Below, in pieces: positions 1-11,718 of a stretch of DNA of 64,000 bases. The stretch covers positions 6,033,126 to 6,097,125 of the forward strand of contig CAJNOP010000001.1 of the NCBI GenBank assembly GCA_905250075.1, read 5' to 3'. This DNA is from Rotaria sp. Silwood1. Its lineage: Eukaryota > Rotifera > Eurotatoria > Philodinida > Philodinidae. Under the pieces are notes generated by a model. It was not told where the DNA came from and did no database searches. It saw only the letters and a program-made list of their open reading frames with translations. Within the stretch, counting starts at the first letter, position 1. Every line of letters starts with the position of its first letter. The position numbers were made by a program, and so were the translations under genes.

Positions 1-168
1 TTGCAATACGTATCTGCCTATTCCTTTTCCCTTATTCTGTTTTCTATAATAGTGGAACGGACGATGAAATTACATAGTTTTATCGACCAATATTACCGTT
101 CTGTCATTCCGTTTCACTATTATAGAAAATAAAATAAGGAAAAAAGAATAGGCAGATACTTATTGTAA
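1..168. repeat. Imperfect inverted repeat with 60-bp arms
   Basis: Bases 1-60 and 109-168 are reverse complements with 7 mismatches in 60 and no gaps, separated by 48 unpaired bases. The left arm starts at the window edge, so the element may be longer. No open reading frame lies inside. It resembles a MITE or another short foldback element; no target-site duplication can be checked because the left flank is missing. Confidence 0.85.
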
Positions 169-639
169 ATAATAAAAAACATAACACCAAAAGTAACATG
201 AACTGAAGTAGGGGATAGATATCTCCGAAACGTTTTCAATTATTAGTATTTTTATTATAAACTAAAAGTTAATTATATGATGTAAATAAAATTAATTAGT
301 TAAATATAATTAATATTGTAATATACAAAAACTTGAATTTATATAACACTCATTAACAGGAAGAGATTACTTAATAATTAAACTTAATACTAATGACCTT
401 CCTAAATACATGAGATTAAAAAATCAATAATTCACTCTCAGTTATGAGTATAATCGATTGTACGACTCGTACTCTTGTTTAACTAACTCATCAATACAAA
501 TGTTCAGATAAATTGATAGGATCATATAAGATATCCAGAAAATCACTGAACAAATAAAAAAAAGATTATCTCCTTTCTATATTGGTTAAAGCAGCACAAA
601 TTTTTACTATTGGTAAAAGCATGTTCATAGCTCATATAC

Positions 640-1240
640 ATAAGAGAAACACCGTGATATTTTATCTATAGATACTGCATAGTGCTCTAAGAAAAATTCT
701 ACAATGATTAGGGTTTCTATTAATATTTGACTAAACTTCAAGTTTAAAATAGCTCTATTTGGTAGAAGTGTCCGTAGGATTCAAGATGTTTGAAAAACTC
801 GTATTTTCGAATTCTGATCTGAAACTTTGTACATATAGAGAGCTTAACTAGACTAGCTTCAAAAAAATTAATTCAGCATTTATAAACAAAGTTTGTTGGA
901 GATATGAGAATTTCAAGATACAGACCCTTTTTCATGAATAATTTCTACAACGTATACTTTTTGAAAGATTCATATCTCGAAGAGATTCGATTCAAAACTT
1001 CTGAATTTATTTTATGGACACTAGTCTAGCTGAATTCTTTATATGTACAAACCTGCAAATCAAACTTTGAAAATATGGGTTTTCCAAAAATCTGGGTCCA
1101 TACAGGCACCTTCAGAAAATGGGTGTATTAATAATTTCAATATCTGAGTCAAATATTAATAGGAACCTAAATCATTTTAGGGCTTCTCTCAGAACGTTAT
1201 GTACTATCTATAGGTGAAAAATTATTGAAATCGGAAGAGA
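640..1240. repeat. Long foldback repeat, about 0.6 kb
   Basis: The two halves are imperfect reverse complements around a centre near 939. Paired blocks include 712-731 with about 1147-1167, 666-678 with 1201-1213, 829-837 with 1040-1048 and 899-907 with 970-978. The coordinate sums stay near 1877-1879, so the arms are almost free of net indels. Arms run to within about 30 bp of the centre. There is no coding capacity. Weaker pairing may extend the element to about 590-1300. Confidence 0.75.
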
Positions 1241-1380
1241 ACAGATAAAAAGCTTCTCTCGTTCGTACATTACCTTATTTTATTTTGTAAATTTAAACTG
1301 CTATATACAGAGTGGTTTTTATTTTTAATTATCGAGTTTTTATTGTACTTATTTAGTGTCTTCAAAATTTGTATCTCATC

Positions 1381-2075
1381 ATGAAATTTTCTATATCTAG
1401 AGAATGTCTTGGAAAATTTGGTGATATACTTGGTAAAGAAGTATGGGATGCAATCAATGGAGTGTTTGATGTATTACCACTTGCTGCAGTAATTGATGAT
1501 AAAGTATGTATATAGTTCATATAAATATCTTAATCAATATTTCTTATTTGATATAACAGATTCTCTGTGTGCATGGTGGTATTCCAAGTCCTACATCATG
1601 TTCGGGTGATTTTGTTTCCACTGTTAATGATATTATTGTACCATTAAGTGATCCAGAAAATGAATCACCTTTAGCATGGGAAATCATGTGGAATGATCCA
1701 TTTTCAATTGATACAAATACTGTTGCTCAACTACCCATTGGTGCTAATGCTGGTTTTTTTAATAATACACGAAGAAGTACTGGAAATTATTTTACATGTG
1801 AAGCGCTTATGGCTTTTCTTGATAAAAATAATTTTTCATATGTTATACGTGCTCATGAAGTACAACAAGTTGGCTTCAAGGTATGTCAAATATCTTGATT
1901 TTGTCTTTAAAAATTAAATATTTGTTTTTACTTATTGGAAAAACTCTAGGTACAATTAAGTGGCCGTCTGTTAACTGTTTTTTCATCGTCTCACTATTGT
2001 GGTGGAACAAATGAAGCCGCAACTGTACTTGTTGATTCAGCTAAATTACGATTGATCAGACTTGATACAGCATAA
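1381..2075 (+). pseudogene. PPP-family Ser/Thr protein phosphatase, C-terminal half only
   Basis: Three exons (1381-1503, 1560-1880, 1950-2075) joined by 56- and 69-bp GT-AG introns encode 189 residues. They match the second half of a metallophosphatase catalytic domain: an ECLGKFG...VW..INGVFDVLPLAAVIDDK block, the metal-binding CVHGGIPSP motif (His 46), MWNDP, the RAHEVQQVGF motif (His 140) and FSSSHYCGGTNEAA near the end. The GDxHG, GDxVDRG and GNHE motifs that supply the other metal and phosphate ligands are not found in the 1380 bases upstream. The first exon may really begin after an AG at 1356, since the frame stays open to there. A protein from this locus could not be catalytic as read, so it is a truncated copy, or its 5' exons lie far upstream beyond the window. 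Confidence 0.75.
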
Positions 2076-5000
2076 AAACATTAAGACAAAAAATGACTAA
2101 TACTTTTATTCCTATACTTCCGCGCTGTGATCTCATCGATTTATCTGTTTTCCTTTCTCGTCTTTATTCATTTACGATGTAACAGTTAGAAGTTTCTTCT
2201 ATATTGCACGCATTTTTTGTTTGTTTGTTTTGAATCCCTTATTTTTTTACTTGAGCTTACCACAGATTTTTTTTTCTTGTTTATTATCGAAGATGGTTTT
2301 GGTATTTGATGGTCCCACCAACGATCAGCATTGTCTGTCTGATAAAATACTTGTATAGAAAAAAGAAAAAAAAAAGACACAAATATAATGAAAAATAATC
2401 AAGAAATGCACATGAAAATTTTTCTCTCTTTTCTTTGATGATCCTTGCTGTGCTCATATTTATTGAATGCTAACACATTGTGTCTGAGTGTATGTAAATG
2501 TCTGTGTTTGTCTTTTGTTTATGATGGGTGACTTATTCTTTCATGTTTGTTCTTCTTTCTTTTTTTTGTTTTGTGATCATTTCGTGCACATAAACGCGCA
2601 CACTTGTATGAAATTGTATATGAAATAAGAAATCTAGGTGGGTTTAAAAAAGCAACATGAATGAAATAATTATTTATTAAAACAAATTTTGCAGCCCGAT
2701 ATAACATACATGTAATATCAATCACACATTGAAGATTCATGAATGATCTACAAGAAGTTATTGACTTGTTTTGATGATGTTCGTCTCATGGTATTAGAGT
2801 CCAGCAATTACAAGAAATACTTATTACCGCAGTTGAATCAATAGTTCCAGGTTTGAGTTAGTAAAAACAACAAAAAGCTGGTTTAAATTTTAGTTTCTAG
2901 AAAGTCTTTTTTGTAATCTACAATCTAGTAATAGTATACAAAATACTTAATATCACTTTTGTTTTTAGACATTTCTAGATTTTATTTTTTCGAATTCATT
3001 CATATCTTTTATATTTTGAAAAAGTAATTTCTCCGAAAGATCAAACAAACAAGAGAATGAATGAGAAAATCATGACTGCTAATCAGCTGGATATCTTTTC
3101 GTTGATGAAGAATCATCTATTTTAATAAAAAGAAGTTTTTCAAACATTAGCGATATTAGTATACAAAAGTAAATTACAAGAGTTAAACATATTTGTTTAT
3201 TCATTGTTTAAATATTAGTATGTATGTTATTTGCTTATTTGTTTGTATAAAGACCAGAATTCAACATAGTGAATGAGTGAAAATTTTAGTACGCTGAAGT
3301 CATACAAGAATGACAAAGCATAGATGATCTTAAGACCTAGCTAAGAGAAAGTATGCTCAACTTTTCAATTGATTTTTGCATGACACTATTGCCATTTAAC
3401 GAATCATAATGAGTGGTGAAAAACTCTGTTTTAGTTCGGTTGTTCGATCATCGTTTGCTGAGTTATAAGCGTTTAATTCGACTTTCTCCTATGAGCATAG
3501 GAATACTGAGAACCTCAATGATTAAATTTCGAGCTGAAATTTTTTGTACAGATATATTTTATGGTTACTAGAAACAATCTAGATTTAAACCAGAACGAAC
3601 GTATTGTTGCTAAGATAGTTAGATTATAAACAAACGCTTGTTTTGGACTGTATTTCAAAAGAAGGATGTTTCTGTGACAAGCTAACATCTCGATACAGAT
3701 ACATTTGTCCTAGCTCAGACTTTGGGTCTTTCTAGTGACCATAAGACTTATCTATGAAAAAAAAATTCTAACTCAAAATTTGAGCAACCAAGTTGTCAGC
3801 TATCCTATACTCACTCATAGAACAGCAGTAAAAAGTATGCCTAACAATTGACAAGCGAAAACAAGAAAGCCAAACCGAGATGGATTATGTTTTCGAACTA
3901 TTTACGGAATGATTTAGTAATCATCCATTGTTAAAGAGATGAAGCAATACTATCTTCTATCTTTTGTGAGGAAATGTTTTATTACATCCTGGTAAAATTT
4001 TCTCAAAGCAAAATATACTACAGAGGCATTGTGCTTGGAAATACAACACATTAAAAATTCAGTTTGATAATTTTCACTTAGGTAATATTTATATTAATGA
4101 CATCAGAGTCCTTTATCAAAATTGTATCTTTATGTTACTCTGATCTGATTCTTTTCTCGTAAGGAATAGCTTTCAAAAACTAAGAGAAATAGACTATTGT
4201 GTAGGAAAAAAAGCAGTTTCTATCATCTAAGATATCACGTGCTTCAAACTCCCAAATGATGGAAACGAAAAGTGCTAAATACGACCAGAATTGAAAAAGT
4301 CGATTTTTTCAGCATGATAGGAAAATTTGTAGAATTGAGGTTCTGGCCATTTTTTACCAGTAAATAGGGATGAGCTGATATTTCGATTTTTTTAATAAAC
4401 TTTTATAGGCTTATCAATAAAATTATCAAAATCAATGTTTCAAAAACTTCCTCAGTCGACCTCTGCTTATATTGGTCAGTCTTCTGGCGAACCCTCACTT
4501 AAGTATGTTGATAAAAAAACATTTTGTTTACATTGCACATTATGAGACAGAATAAACTCAGAATGTTTACCTTATAAGAAAGAACTCTTGACAGGTGTAT
4601 TTACTTGGACAAAGTATAACAGTTACAAATTCATGCGCATTACCTGGACTACGCATGAATTCTTTTCGCTTACGTATGACCAAATTTCTTTTAAGTCAAC
4701 ATTCTAGAATAAAACTTCAACCGAAAGTAGACTACTGAAATAGATTTTCGCCAGCTTCACTAAATCAAGCAATTAGTTCTACAGTATAGATCGTCATCGA
4801 GCCGGTATGACAACGTTTCGTCAATGTCGGACAAGTGTAACGACAGTATAAAACCATTCACATTTAAATCTGTCACTTATTCAAACCATATGTAACTTCA
4901 ATCGTATGAACATGTAGCATCTCATGATTCTATTATTAATTGGTAGCTTCTGCCTAACTAATATTTGAGATATATTAAAATAAGAAATAGTTAACAAGTC

Positions 5001-5346
5001 AACTCAAAATTCTTGAATAAGTCATTTTTACGACAACTCTATACATTCTATACTCATTTTTATTTCTAGCTGTTTTATCCAATTGATATGGGTTCAGTTA
5101 AAAGATAAAACAAGCCGGATCGAACTAGTTCGCAAACAACAATAATGATGAAATAAAATCAGATAGGTGAGAAAGTGAAAACCAACAAAAACAATGAGTA
5201 TCCTGTTCTATCACACACACATACTGTGTAACAAAAAACCGAAAAATAAAAGAAAACGCGACGATAAGAATGCAACACGCGCACACCTATATTTAAACAG
5301 TGAAAATCGTCATTAATGTGTGTTATTTTCAAACGTTATACTCACA
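2076..5346. other. Intergenic, no gene seen
   Basis: This stretch is AT-rich with stops in all frames apart from short chance ORFs. It holds the foldback repeat near 3480-3825 listed separately and several T-rich tracts. No RNA gene was recognised. Confidence 0.6.
3480..3825. repeat. Foldback repeat
   Basis: Imperfect reverse-complement arms are centred near 3653. Bases 3561-3574 pair with 3729-3742 and 3489-3495 with 3814-3820, with coordinate sums of 7303-7309. Weaker pairing continues outward to about 3410 and 3900. The left arm carries the same motif (a TTTCGAGCTGAAA-type block followed by a GTACA stretch) seen in the foldbacks near 780-850, 24430 and 48395. Confidence 0.65.
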
Positions 5347-6519
5347 ATGAATCGTGCTGTATTAGACGAGCTTCTTGCTCATTCTTTCAAGAACTATCAA
5401 GCTCTTTTCAATCATCGTATGTTTCACAATCATAATGCTCATCATTTGGGATCTTTATACTTTTTGGGTGCAAATGACGCAAGACTGAAACAGATATACA
5501 AATTAATGTGTGACATAGTCGATCCGTACGAACCGTCACCTCATGAAATTACTCGTTCTAATTGGCGAGAATTTCGTGGTAACAAACAATATTGTAAAGC
5601 CTATAAAGATTTCTTCGAGCAAGAACTGACTGCAAGTGGAGACAATTGGAGAAAGAAATTTCTGGATTTATTGTTAGAAGATAAAGCGGAACCGATGATC
5701 AACAGTGTCGTTTGTGGTTTGTTACATCCTTTGATACATATTGGCTATGCATTCGAATTAGATAGTTCAATAGTAGCTATTGAAGCGTTGACACAAACTG
5801 CTGTGTGTGATACTCTACTCCACAAAGTGATCGATCACTTGAAACCACCTAAATTGGGTTCAAAATCGGTCATAGAAGTGTTTCAAGATATTCATTCAGA
5901 TGATCGATTATCGATTGATGATACAACACCAATATTCGATAAAATAAAACTGGTTGTAGAAAATCTGAACGATCTTGTCCTATATCATTATGATCAATGG
6001 AAGATTAATGAAAACAATCTTGAAAAAACAATTGAGGATATGTTCGATTTTAGTGTTTATATTTATGGTGCTACCCACAAATCCGATAAGGCTCGATTCG
6101 ATTTCTTGTTCCTTCATTTGCTCACTGGAATGCACGCCATTCGTGTGATATATCCACATTTCGACGATCAAAAAGTGGCCGAACACATTCTTCTCCAATT
6201 TTTCTATTTTGCTTGTGTTCTCTACATTGCTAATGCTCGACCAAAAATTAATAAAAAACTAATCGATGATTATGAAGTTGACAATAGCAAAAACAATTGG
6301 GACTATGTAATCGATCGAACATTAAATTCAAGTTTAGCTGAAATTATGCATTTGGTGAAAGTTGTGCATTCGTTGAGAGCTGCAGAAGCTGCTTATGGTG
6401 TCAAAAATGGACTTTATTTGAAAACGGCTGTGAAAACTGTAGACAATCTTAATGTGGATGATCCATGGGTTGGAGCGTCAGACAATCCTCAACATTTGAT
6501 ATCACTTAAAAATCAATAG
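5347..6519 (+). CDS. Questin oxidase-like protein
   Basis: A single uninterrupted exon encodes 390 residues. The ATG at 5347 is chosen because the frame upstream offers only a GTG at 5320. The sequence fits the questin oxidase-like family: an N-terminal Asn/His-rich block (FHNHNAHHLGSLYFLGA), a central HPLIHIGYAFE motif, HLLTGMHAIRVIYPHF, and a C-terminal VVHSLRAAEAAYG block. In fungi, family members carry out Baeyer-Villiger-type oxidative ring opening of anthraquinones such as questin; the animal substrate is unknown. There is no signal peptide or membrane segment, so a cytosolic location is likely. The absence of introns contrasts with most genes in the window and would fit acquisition by horizontal transfer, but single-exon genes also arise by retroposition. 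An AATAAA lies at 6784. Confidence 0.85.
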   Translation: MNRAVLDELLAHSFKNYQALFNHRMFHNHNAHHLGSLYFLGANDARLKQIYKLMCDIVDPYEPSPHEITRSNWREFRGNKQYCKAYKDFFEQELTASGDNWRKKFLDLLLEDKAEPMINSVVCGLLHPLIHIGYAFELDSSIVAIEALTQTAVCDTLLHKVIDHLKPPKLGSKSVIEVFQDIHSDDRLSIDDTTPIFDKIKLVVENLNDLVLYHYDQWKINENNLEKTIEDMFDFSVYIYGATHKSDKARFDFLFLHLLTGMHAIRVIYPHFDDQKVAEHILLQFFYFACVLYIANARPKINKKLIDDYEVDNSKNNWDYVIDRTLNSSLAEIMHLVKVVHSLRAAEAAYGVKNGLYLKTAVKTVDNLNVDDPWVGASDNPQHLISLKNQ

Positions 6520-9500
6520 TTTATTCTTTATATATGTATTAATCAAACTTTTTTCTTGGATCAATCCTATTATATCGCACTCTATTTTCATTTCATTTTT
6601 CATTGATAAGGTGTTGATATCCTCTGTTTACCTAACAATAACAAATGTATTACACGTGATTAAATAGAATGACATAAAAGCCTACGACATTCTACTTATT
6701 CATGGAGTAACTAAATATACCGTAAACTTTTCATAATAATATTTATATTTTTTTCTGTAATCGATGTGTAATCTTTTTTCGAAAATAAACTGATTGTACT
6801 AAACCGAAAAAGAAGTGAATGTTAAAACAATTCGATTGTGTGAAAGTTTTGTGACACTAGAATTTGTACAGAGAGAAACGGTAGATAATATATGCGATAC
6901 AATGTCCTATAAACTCGCTCAAGTCTACAGTGAACGAAGTTAAGTTTACTATTGATACTCGTAGAGCTCTAAGGAAATGATAAGCATTTGCTATGAGTAT
7001 CGAAATCTGTGTTGGGTCAATGTGATTTTGAATACGCAATGTTTTATGACCATCGTAGTCCAAACAGTTCTAGTGATTCTATACCATGTAAGTAGTCTTT
7101 ATGTTTGTTGTAATAATTGAGGACTGACTTTGTATTGGCTTCCACGTTGATATATTGACTGCAGCCATTTTAGAGTAGTAGTGCTTTTCAAACAAGGATC
7201 TAACGATTTGGTGAGTCATTCAGTGCTCAAAAGAAAGAAACTCTGTGCATTCGTAGTCGGAGACAATTTTAAAATCTTCATACCATTAATAAAAGCGTTA
7301 GGCTAATTGGAAACAAATCATCATTTATTCAGTGTTTGGATTCCAAGAACATTGGCGAGATGGCAATCCACATTTAGATTACTGGCGACAAAACATACAA
7401 GAGACTGCAAATTTTCTAGTGCTACTCGAACATCAATACCAAATTATTATTCATGGTTTCTTGCAAACAATCCAGATCAGCAAAGAATGTCAACTATAGA
7501 AACAACTGACTAGAAATGAGTAGATCGGGAATTAGAAAAGACAAGAAATATCCGAATACAATAAGTCGAAGAATATCGTATTTACGTTGTATTTTATTTC
7601 TACAGTCGAATGCAAGTGCAACAATCCATTATGTAATCTTGAGTGAAGACGAAAATATTTAAAATTCTTGTTTCTGCTAATGTGACAACAAGATATATAA
7701 TCGATGCCTACACCAGAGCGCTCTTATCTAGAGTGTGCTGAAAGTAAAGCTTTTTCATGGTGAAGATGAACTATTCTTCAGAAATTATGAATATAACAAC
7801 TACTAATTATGCTTGTGACACACACTCATGTCTCTGAGTGGTGCAACAGCAATGTCTCAACAGAATCCAAGAATATTTCATTATGTAGAAATTAAAGTGT
7901 ATATTCTAGTGATAGGACTTGTTCGGTTTCAAACCGAACCGAACCGAACCGATTTCGGTTTTTGTTCGAAATTTTGAAAAATTCGGTCGGTTCTGTTCGG
8001 CTTGGTTTGAGATTTTTTCGGTTTGGTTTCAAATATTCGGAACCGATTTCATAAAAATATATATTCTAACATATTTGTTAACTTGTTCACTAAAACTGAA
8101 TGAAGAAAGTATAGCACATTTTTATTATTTACTAAATTGTTTCATGAGTCTTCAGTCACTAGCAGTAGTTTGGTTCATCATTCAACACATAATTTTACAG
8201 ACAACATTTTAATAGGAAGCACTCATATATATACATATAAGTAACTAGGAATTGATTATTAATTTGTATTAGTTTTTAATGCACTAATTACACCTCGCTT
8301 TGTTTTGAACTTCAAAATAATCTTTAACAGACGGCAATAAAGTTAGAAAAAAATGATCTAATTGATATCTCAAAATGGATAGTTTTACTGAGATTTTCAG
8401 ACATTTCACGTTTAGCCAGTCATAGTGGTTATTACTTTTCAAACTGTAAAAAACGAAACGAAATTTATAATTTTGACGGAATCGTTATATGTTGAAGGAC
8501 AACACTTTCTTTTTCAATAGATGTGTTTCTCACCATGATTAGTTTATTATATTCAAGTGCCCCATCACTCCGAAATCATACAGTAGAAAGATACAGAACA
8601 ATGGCTAGAAATTACGACATATATAAATTATTTCTCAAAACCTAGACTATATGACATTTTCACAGAACGTCCATTAAAGAATAATAACCTGCTAGTTGAA
8701 ACAAGTTCTGCTCTTTGCACTGAACGACGAACGAAAACGCAGTGAGTCGTTTTTCATTAATAAAAAGATTGGCTATCCACTACAAATACGCTGCAGTCTT
8801 TTCTAATGGGAAAATATTTCTAACATAAAAACGAAAATATCTATGTTTTTAACATTGTATGCAGCTCAATTTTCTAGGTCACTCTTAGAACTATCGAAAG
8901 CGTTATTAAGCATGTCTTCAATAAATTGTTGTAAGTGAATATCCTAACAGAAGACTAGAATCTGATAAACTTTTTTCTTGATTTTTGGGTGTGGGTGCGG
9001 TTTGAAATTTTGAAAAATTCGATCGGTTCGGTTCCAAAAAAATACGAGCCAATTCCATCACTGGTACATTCGAAGATCTTTACAAAGAATTATCAATACT
9101 GGTGTTTAGACAAATAAAATCAGCAGATTTCTGAAATGTTTTTAATTTTTTTCGAAAAGATTATCATGAAGCTCAAGGAACAAAACTGTGTCAAGCGTAA
9201 TCAGCACAACGGAAACCATAGGTAATAGTCGTATTGTTCATTGACAATGCCTGTTATTATGTCGATTCTGAAACAAAGGAAATAAATATACTATGTGTCC
9301 GATGAAAGGTCATTTTTTATACATTTAGTATTCTCTTTTGTATTACATCGTCATTTGTAAATACTTTAAAGTATGTATGGTACCAAATAAAAAGTACGTA
9401 TGAAAAGCATGAATTTTTACTTATAAATAGGACTGCAATCGCCATGAAATAAGGATTGATATGATGTCGATAAGACACAGTCGTGAATTATTTCAATATT

Positions 9501-10114
9501 GTATTGTATTTTAGAGTATTTGCTGCCATCGCAATATTGCCTTGCGCATCACTGATTTATATGCTACTATGTTTAAGAATAGAATGATTAGGCACATTTC
9601 GTCTTTGCATTCTATAGAATCACACGGTACTGATGTGAATAGACATACGCAAATGGTTACACACTGTATCGAACAAGTTATTTTGTCATTCAAACATCTG
9701 TATTTATTTGTAGTGAGCTACGACGGTTTCTTTAATGATGATCTATGACTATTAAATTAAGCATATGGCTGGAAGACGTAGTGATGTTCACTATTGTACG
9801 TATTCGACCGAAACATCAATTTACAGCTAATTAGGACTGCAAACTAAATGAAATGACAGTATAGAATAACATTTTTGGTCATTCCGACGACTTTAATCAT
9901 CATTATGCATATGTTTGATACAAGTTCTTTCAGAGAATTCATAGTGGGCATGTTTGTTTTCGAGTACTTTATTGAATATCCACAATTATGCATTAATGTC
10001 AAATATAGTCTGTTCTCTCTAAAGTGTTTCCAAATGTTTTTACATTAACATCAGCATTTCTAATAGAGAAATAAAGATAAATGAAAATAGTCAAGCTTTG
10101 ACTTATGTAGATTT
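6520..10114. other. Intergenic with CGGTTC-type repeats
   Basis: No convincing gene is present. Two patches rich in CGGTTC/CCGAAC (about 7915-8050 and 8995-9055) are listed separately. A possible isolated exon reading FQEHWRDGNPHLDYWRQ lies around 7330-7500 but is unsupported. ORFs on both strands at 9511-9748 overlap each other and look random. Confidence 0.5.
7915..9065. repeat. Paired CGGTTC-rich repeats about 1 kb apart
   Basis: Both ends contain the block GAAATTTTGAAAAATTCG followed by (G/A)TCGGTTC, at about 7967 and 9004, in the same orientation. The left copy also has a run of ACCGAACCGAACCGAACCG. The outermost bases are weakly inverted: CTAGTGAT at the left end against ATCACTGG at the right end. 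A related, more diverged CGGTTC patch lies near 47715-47765. This is a degenerate dispersed repeat family; the class is not identifiable by eye. Confidence 0.5.
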
Positions 10115-11155
10115 TCATGGAGCTGCTCGATGTTGCAAAGGACGATAGCAAATACATAAGTTTTTAATTTTCCTTAAAAATTGTTTTCGAAATTGTGATG
10201 AAGTGATACAAAATAAATAAAAACCAATACCAAAATAGACTGAACTCCACATGAGAAGAAATGCTCGCATTAATGCATAAAACGTAAAACTATCTAATGC
10301 CTCATAACCATAATAAAGAGTATAAATGCTAAATGGTATTTGTGTTATAATATATGCTATTACATTTGCTAAAACCATTAAAAGTAGCATCCGATCAAAA
10401 GTTGTTATTTGTCGTCGATTTTCATCATTTCTTTTATTTTGAATAGATGTTGGAATAGTAATAGTTGCGACAGGTGCATGGTGAGGCGTTGTTTGCTGTA
10501 TAATGCGTTGTTTCGCTTGTCGAATATTATAAAGCATTCGGCCACCACATCCAACCATAACAATAGATGGTATAACACAAATTAATATGAAGCGAATCGG
10601 TGGCATAATATTCAGAGCAATTCGACGAAATATATCATCATATGGAAATGAACAGTGATCATCGCTATCCAGTACATTAAGTGGATGGAAAAAAAATGCA
10701 TATAATAACATTGAAAATAGACAGTAGATTATCAACAGTTTAACAACAATTTTTGTTGTACACCATATACGTGATTGAATTGGGTATTCTGAGCGAATAA
10801 AACGATCCATTGATACCGTAGTCGCTAAAAATGAACAAACTGTACGTGTTGCATTTTGTAACCATAATATAAACTGGCATCGAAATATATCGTATGGTAA
10901 AATTTGAAATTCAAAAATGCTTGAAAGAAATTCAAAAATTAATGATAGTAGATGTATTGTACTAAATATATTAAGTAATAAAAAAATAAGACCTGTTGAC
11001 ACTTGACGTAATTCTTTTTGTATGAAAAGTAAAAACGATAAAAGATTTCCAATAAATCCAGCAACATAAATTAACACTCCTAGAACAGCTGTACTTAAAC
11101 GTAATCTTTCCATTGATGTTGAAATTGTTTCATCCATCTGAATTGTTGCATTCAT
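10115..11155 (-). CDS. Rhodopsin-family (class A) G-protein-coupled receptor
   Basis: A single exon encodes 346 residues with seven hydrophobic segments at roughly 22-45, 54-79, 94-116, 133-154, 187-208, 255-279 and 291-316. Class A landmarks are present: GN in TM1 (Asn 37), a Cys at 93 exactly 25 residues before the Arg of the TM3 DRF motif (117-119), a partner Cys 168 in the second extracellular loop, and the TM6 proline (274). DRF replaces DRY. The TM7 NPxxY motif is replaced by GIGFY, and the TM2 aspartate position appears to be Asn. An N-glycosylation site (NAT) sits at residue 2. The third intracellular loop is basic. It is probably an orphan peptide-type receptor; the ligand cannot be inferred. 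Confidence 0.85.
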   Translation of the reverse strand: MNATIQMDETISTSMERLRLSTAVLGVLIYVAGFIGNLLSFLLFIQKELRQVSTGLIFLLLNIFSTIHLLSLIFEFLSSIFEFQILPYDIFRCQFILWLQNATRTVCSFLATTVSMDRFIRSEYPIQSRIWCTTKIVVKLLIIYCLFSMLLYAFFFHPLNVLDSDDHCSFPYDDIFRRIALNIMPPIRFILICVIPSIVMVGCGGRMLYNIRQAKQRIIQQTTPHHAPVATITIPTSIQNKRNDENRRQITTFDRMLLLMVLANVIAYIITQIPFSIYTLYYGYEALDSFTFYALMRAFLLMWSSVYFGIGFYLFCITSSQFRKQFLRKIKNLCICYRPLQHRAAP

Positions 11156-11523
11156 CGTTTCTTTATCGATGTGAAACTAATTTTTTTTTTTACTTCTGGA
11201 ATTTTTTATGCAAACATATTTTAATTACAAATGATGGTAGGGATTATATATTCTGAAGAATGAATAGTATACGTTAGTCACATTTTTGACGGTAAAAGAA
11301 TCTAATTATACAGCCTATAGAGATTATTTTTTACAGATGAACTTATTATGAATAAGCTATTTCAATCTTGACATGCATGCTCTCTAAATGTATTTTATAA
11401 GAAAGAATGTATATTGTTTGATGTTAATTACTAGATATGTTAGATGAAGCTAGTTTTATTTAAAAAATAACAGTTCATATTTTTTTCAAAGGTAGCTTAT
11501 TTTAATCTTTCTTTCAAGCTATA

Positions 11524-11718
11524 TTACATTTGTATTTGAAAACCATTGAGTTGTTGAATCACATACAACATAATGGTCATACCAATAACAAGAAACAAAA
11601 TTAAAATGTGAACGATATTAATTAAAACATAGATACTACTATGAAATACTCCAATAGGATTATATGTCATCAGAATTTCGTTGTATTTCTGTTTTCGAAA
11701 GAAATATTCAAGGCTCAT
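11524..11718 (-). CDS. Possible small single-pass membrane protein
   Basis: An open frame of 64 codons has an ATG at 11718. It encodes a short charged N-terminus followed by one strongly hydrophobic stretch (about residues 28-53). It lies 370 bp upstream of the GPCR on the same strand. No family is recognised and no splice signals argue for or against it. In AT-rich DNA a frame this short could be chance. Confidence 0.2.
   Translation of the reverse strand: MSLEYFFRKQKYNEILMTYNPIGVFHSSIYVLINIVHILILFLVIGMTIMLYVIQQLNGFQIQM

Noticed and set aside
5320-5346. Upstream extension of the questin-oxidase-like frame
   Set aside because: It begins with GTG, which is not a usual start in animals; the ATG at 5347 directly precedes the conserved region.
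9511-9748. Overlapping ORFs on both strands
   Set aside because: Short, mutually antisense and without domain content.
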